Assembly (NCBI GenBank): GCA_036523795.1
Contig: DATDDN010000093.1
Span: forward strand, 21,691 to 85,690
From: 39-52-133 sp036523795
Lineage (GTDB): Bacteria > Pseudomonadota > Gammaproteobacteria > Burkholderiales > Gallionellaceae
Length of the DNA stretch: 64,000 nt
Direction: 5' to 3'
Part shown: positions 61,420 through 64,000 of the stretch, one piece after another
Layout of the letters: each line of letters starts with the position of its first letter
Position numbering within the stretch: the first letter of the stretch is position 1
The notes under the pieces: model-generated
The model's input: the letters and a program-made list of their open reading frames with translations, nothing else
What the model was told of the DNA's origin: nothing
Databases searched by the model: none
Translations under genes and position numbers: made by a program

Positions 61420-62759
61420 GCGCACCTCCCCAGCTGCAGGCGGCGCGACAGACTGGAACTGAAGCGGCCATCCGGGTCATAGCAGCGCTTGACCTGGCAC
61501 CACTCGGCATGGCGCGGATACATGGCGCGGAAGGTGTCTGCAGACAGGCGCGCATCCTTGGCCAGATAGAGGCGGCCACTGTGCTTGAGTACGATCTGGT
61601 CCAGCTTGTCGAGCAGCATGAACAGCCCGCTGTCGCGAATCGGCAGGTCCAGCGCCAGCGTGTAGCCCGCTGTCGGGAATGACAGCAGCCCCCTGCCCTG
61701 CACACCGAAGCGTTTGAGCACAGCGAGGAAGGACGGGCGCCCGCTGGCGGTCAGCTCGTGCAGCAAGGCGGCCATGCCGTCATACGCCGTCGCCTCGGGA
61801 ATCACGCACTGGTACTGCACAAAGCCGCGCTTGCCATACAGGCGGTTCCACTGGCCGATGGCATCCAGCGGATAGAAATACGGGTCGTAGTGGCTGAGGA
61901 ATGGCTCCTGCTTGCTACCCTCGCGGCGGTAATAGAGGGCGTTGAATGCGCCGATGGACAGCGGGTTGAGCGCAAACGAAGGCAGGTCGAACGGCATGTT
62001 GCGCTGGCGTGGCCGGTATGGTTTGATCTTGCGCTGGCCGAGCTCGGCGGCACTGGCATGGTGGCCGAACATAGCCACCCCGCGCCCGAGATCCTTGCCT
62101 CTCGCCAGGCTGTCGATCCAGGCCACGCTGTAGCGGTCGTCCACGCTCGGGTCCTGCAGCAGCTTGAACAATTGCTCCAGATTGATCGCGGCATGATGGC
62201 GCACCTGCACCTGCGCGTTGTCGATCGGGATCAGCTTGAGCGTCACCTCGCCGATGATGCCGGTCAGTCCCATGCCGCCCACCGTGGCCCAGAACAGCTC
62301 CGCGTTTTCAGTGGGCGAGCACTGGATGCGGCTGCCGTCGGCCAGGATCATGGCCAGCGCAAGCACATGGTCGCCAAACGAACCATCGTGATGATGATTC
62401 TTGCCGTGCACGTCCGCCGCCACACAGCCACCCAGCGAAACAAACTTGGTGCCCGGCGTCACCGGCAGAAACCAGCCCTTGGGCACGATCACCTGCAAAA
62501 TTTCGGCCAGCGTCACCCCCGCCTCGGCACGCAGGATGCCTTGCTGTTCATCCAGCGCCAGCAGGCGATTGATGCGCTCGCTCAGCAGCACGCGGCCGTT
62601 TTCGTTGAGCGAGGCATCGCCATAGCTGCGCCCCTGCCCGCGCACGATCAATTGCGGCGCATGCGGTGCCAGGTCGATATAACGCTCGGGACGCTCCAGC
62701 TCGCAGGATTGCACCGGGTAGCGGCCCCAGCCGGAAATGGAAGTGGTTAAGATCGGCAT
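61416..62759 (-). CDS. DprE1-like FAD oxidase
   Basis: A 447-residue FAD_binding_4 oxidase. FAD landmarks VRGQGRSYGDASLNENG, LGGCVAADVHGKNHHHDG and GGMGLTGIIGEV. The C-terminal part includes GRLYLAKDARLSADTF, typical of DprE1. From memory of the mycobacterial enzyme, the inhibitor-reactive Cys387 aligns with Ala in GYTLALDLPI. Confidence 0.9.
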   Translation of the reverse strand: MPILTTSISGWGRYPVQSCELERPERYIDLAPHAPQLIVRGQGRSYGDASLNENGRVLLSERINRLLALDEQQGILRAEAGVTLAEILQVIVPKGWFLPVTPGTKFVSLGGCVAADVHGKNHHHDGSFGDHVLALAMILADGSRIQCSPTENAELFWATVGGMGLTGIIGEVTLKLIPIDNAQVQVRHHAAINLEQLFKLLQDPSVDDRYSVAWIDSLARGKDLGRGVAMFGHHASAAELGQRKIKPYRPRQRNMPFDLPSFALNPLSIGAFNALYYRREGSKQEPFLSHYDPYFYPLDAIGQWNRLYGKRGFVQYQCVIPEATAYDGMAALLHELTASGRPSFLAVLKRFGVQGRGLLSFPTAGYTLALDLPIRDSGLFMLLDKLDQIVLKHSGRLYLAKDARLSADTFRAMYPRHAEWCQVKRCYDPDGRFSSSLSRRLQLGRCA

Positions 62760-62764
62760 TGGTA

Positions 62765-64000
62765 TTATTTGACGGGCTGCACAGCGCAGCTCTCTCCCAC
62801 AAAATATTTTTCACAGAAATAACACGGCGCATGCGGCAGCCAGGCCGGAATGCGGTAGTACTTGTCCCTGATCAGGCGCAGCACCTGATCATGGTAATGC
62901 GCGTAATTGAAGCCGTAGCCCAGCACCAGGTAGAAGGTTGCGCCATGCAGTGGCATCTCCTTCACCTCCACCTGGTCGAAGAACGGCGCATATTCACCCG
63001 GTTGCGGTACCGACTTGCGCAGGATCAGGATATTGCGGCCGTTGAAGTCGCGGTAGTCGGTGATCATGTCATCCTGCCGCGCATGCAGGCCGCCCTCGCC
63101 GAATACGGCAAATTCCTTGCCGTAGTGGTAGCTGATGATGGCCGAGGGCGAATAGCCGTCGGTGGCCAGTGCGAAGCCCTGCTGCTCATACGGGCGCAGC
63201 TGTTGCACCAGCTCCTCCGTCTTGAAGGTGAACACCACGCTCTCGTATTGCTTGCTGCCTTGCCAGGTCTGCAGCGGCAACAGCAGCAACACGGCCACCA
63301 CGGCAAGATGCGCCGCAGTGAACCAGGCCATGAATTTCACTAGCCAGCGCAGCGCCGCCGCATCCAGCCAGGTGAACAGCAGCAGATAGGCCATCGGATA
63401 GAACGCCAGCACCCAGTGCAGGCCAATCACCTTCTTCAGCGCCAGCAGTGAGAACACCGCCAGCGGCACGATGAAGGCCAGCAGGAACAGCTTGAACTGT
63501 CCCTGCCCCATGCGCTGCCAGGCGCCCTGACGCTGGCGATAGAGGAAATACAGCAGCGGCGGGGTCAGCAGGTAGAGCTGGCTGCCGATGAAGATGGCCA
63601 GCTTGCCCAAGGAAAACTGCGCGCCTTCATTGCGCGTGTACAGGTTGAACAGGATGTTGTCCCAGCAGTGGGTGTAGTTCCAGTACAGGTTGAGCAGCGC
63701 AAACGGCAGCACCGCCGCCACCAGCAGCGCGAAGCCGCCGAGCTGGCGACGCTTGCGCGCAAACACCAGGAAATAAGCCAGGTAGCCCAGCCCCAGCAGC
63801 ACCGCGAAATATTTGGACAGGAAAGCCATGCCCAGCAAGGCCCCGGCGCCGGCATACCAGGCAAGGCTGTCGCGCTGCAGCGCACGATAGAGTGCGGCAA
63901 GCGACAGGAAGGCAAACAGGATCAGCGGCGTGTCCGTGGTCACCAGCACGTTGAGCACGTTGAGCGGCGAGATCAGGAACAGGATGGCGACCAGCGCAGG
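62765..64000 (-). CDS. GT39/ArnT-like polytopic glycosyltransferase (5' end outside window)
   Basis: The frame stays open to the window edge. At least 412 residues with many helices and a soluble C-terminal domain (EYAPFFDQVEVKEMPLHG). The N-terminal region with TDTPLILFAFLSLAALY is typical of ArnT/PMT-family transferases that use polyprenyl-phosphate sugars. Likely uses the decaprenyl-phosphoryl pentose made by the upstream gene products. Confidence 0.88.
   Translation of the reverse strand, partial: PALVAILFLISPLNVLNVLVTTDTPLILFAFLSLAALYRALQRDSLAWYAGAGALLGMAFLSKYFAVLLGLGYLAYFLVFARKRRQLGGFALLVAAVLPFALLNLYWNYTHCWDNILFNLYTRNEGAQFSLGKLAIFIGSQLYLLTPPLLYFLYRQRQGAWQRMGQGQFKLFLLAFIVPLAVFSLLALKKVIGLHWVLAFYPMAYLLLFTWLDAAALRWLVKFMAWFTAAHLAVVAVLLLLPLQTWQGSKQYESVVFTFKTEELVQQLRPYEQQGFALATDGYSPSAIISYHYGKEFAVFGEGGLHARQDDMITDYRDFNGRNILILRKSVPQPGEYAPFFDQVEVKEMPLHGATFYLVLGYGFNYAHYHDQVLRLIRDKYYRIPAWLPHAPCYFCEKYFVGESCAVQPVK

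Overview
The window looks like a chromosomal segment of a GC-rich, Gram-negative betaproteobacterium. The clues are codon use, Sec, Tat and lipoprotein signals, a nosZ-nosR-nosDFYL gene order and many cytochrome and copper proteins. A denitrifying or metal-oxidising member of the Nitrosomonadales is plausible, but no phylogenetic marker in the window proves it. I found no rRNA or tRNA genes, no CRISPR array, no intact insertion sequence and no prophage.

Layout. (1) 1-8634, plus strand: the nitrous-oxide reductase cluster, with the 3' part of nosZ, then nosR, a small membrane protein, nosD, nosF, nosY, nosL, two small unknown genes and a second nosL-like gene. A bidirectional terminator separates it from a minus-strand c-type cytochrome lipoprotein gene that has an FNR/Dnr-type promoter. 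(2) 9388-25264, minus strand: a probable 16-kb operon. Two multicopper-oxidase polypeptides are followed by a 2,644-residue protein that starts with two ligand-less cupredoxin domains and continues into Ig-like, SdrD-like, IPT/TIG and beta-helix regions. Next come an unknown exported protein, two paralogous LolA-like proteins, a cytochrome c/periplasmic-binding-protein fusion and a SCO1-type copper chaperone. This is the most unusual system here. Copper-ligand motifs of one oxidase appear to be divided between separate polypeptides, in a MofA/MnxG-like style. (3) 25767-39245, minus strand: a small His-rich membrane protein, a single-domain response regulator, a lytic transglycosylase, a NarL-type regulator, a type II secretion/MSHA-like assembly cluster (three pseudopilins, secretin with cohesin domain, GspC/PilO/PilN/PilM-like proteins, ATPase, GspF, GspG) and a soluble histidine kinase with four N-terminal cysteines.

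(4) 39811-45868: a Sel1-repeat protein, then a methylthioadenosine salvage cluster (mtnA, apt, a fuculose-aldolase-like class II aldolase, mtnP), which reads as the DHAP shunt rather than the full methionine salvage pathway. An AT-rich membrane-protein gene and a palindromic repeat sit inside it. (5) 45935-48492: an exported methionine-sulfoxide repair set (msrP, cytochrome b561, msrA, msrB). (6) 48755-54210: a PhnD-like sensor coupled to a large hybrid histidine kinase, a membrane-anchored glutaredoxin, and a class I cyclic-di-GMP riboswitch in front of a stand-alone PstS-like protein. (7) 54220-58148: an FtsX-type ABC exporter with a tiny CxxC protein between its genes, divergent from a TesA-type esterase. 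(8) 58151-64000: a second copy of the palindromic repeat, then a decaprenyl-phosphoryl-arabinose-type cluster (flippase-like protein, UbiA-type phosphoribosyltransferase, HAD phosphatase, DprE2-like, DprE1-like) and a GT39/ArnT-like glycosyltransferase cut by the window end.

How the parts may work together. Region 1 supports N2O respiration, with region-edge FNR control. Region 2 looks like a copper oxidase complex with its own copper delivery and electron-accepting cytochrome. Region 3 could be its export machine, but that link is inferred from adjacency and from known systems in manganese oxidisers. Functions are called from motif recognition by eye; no database search was run.
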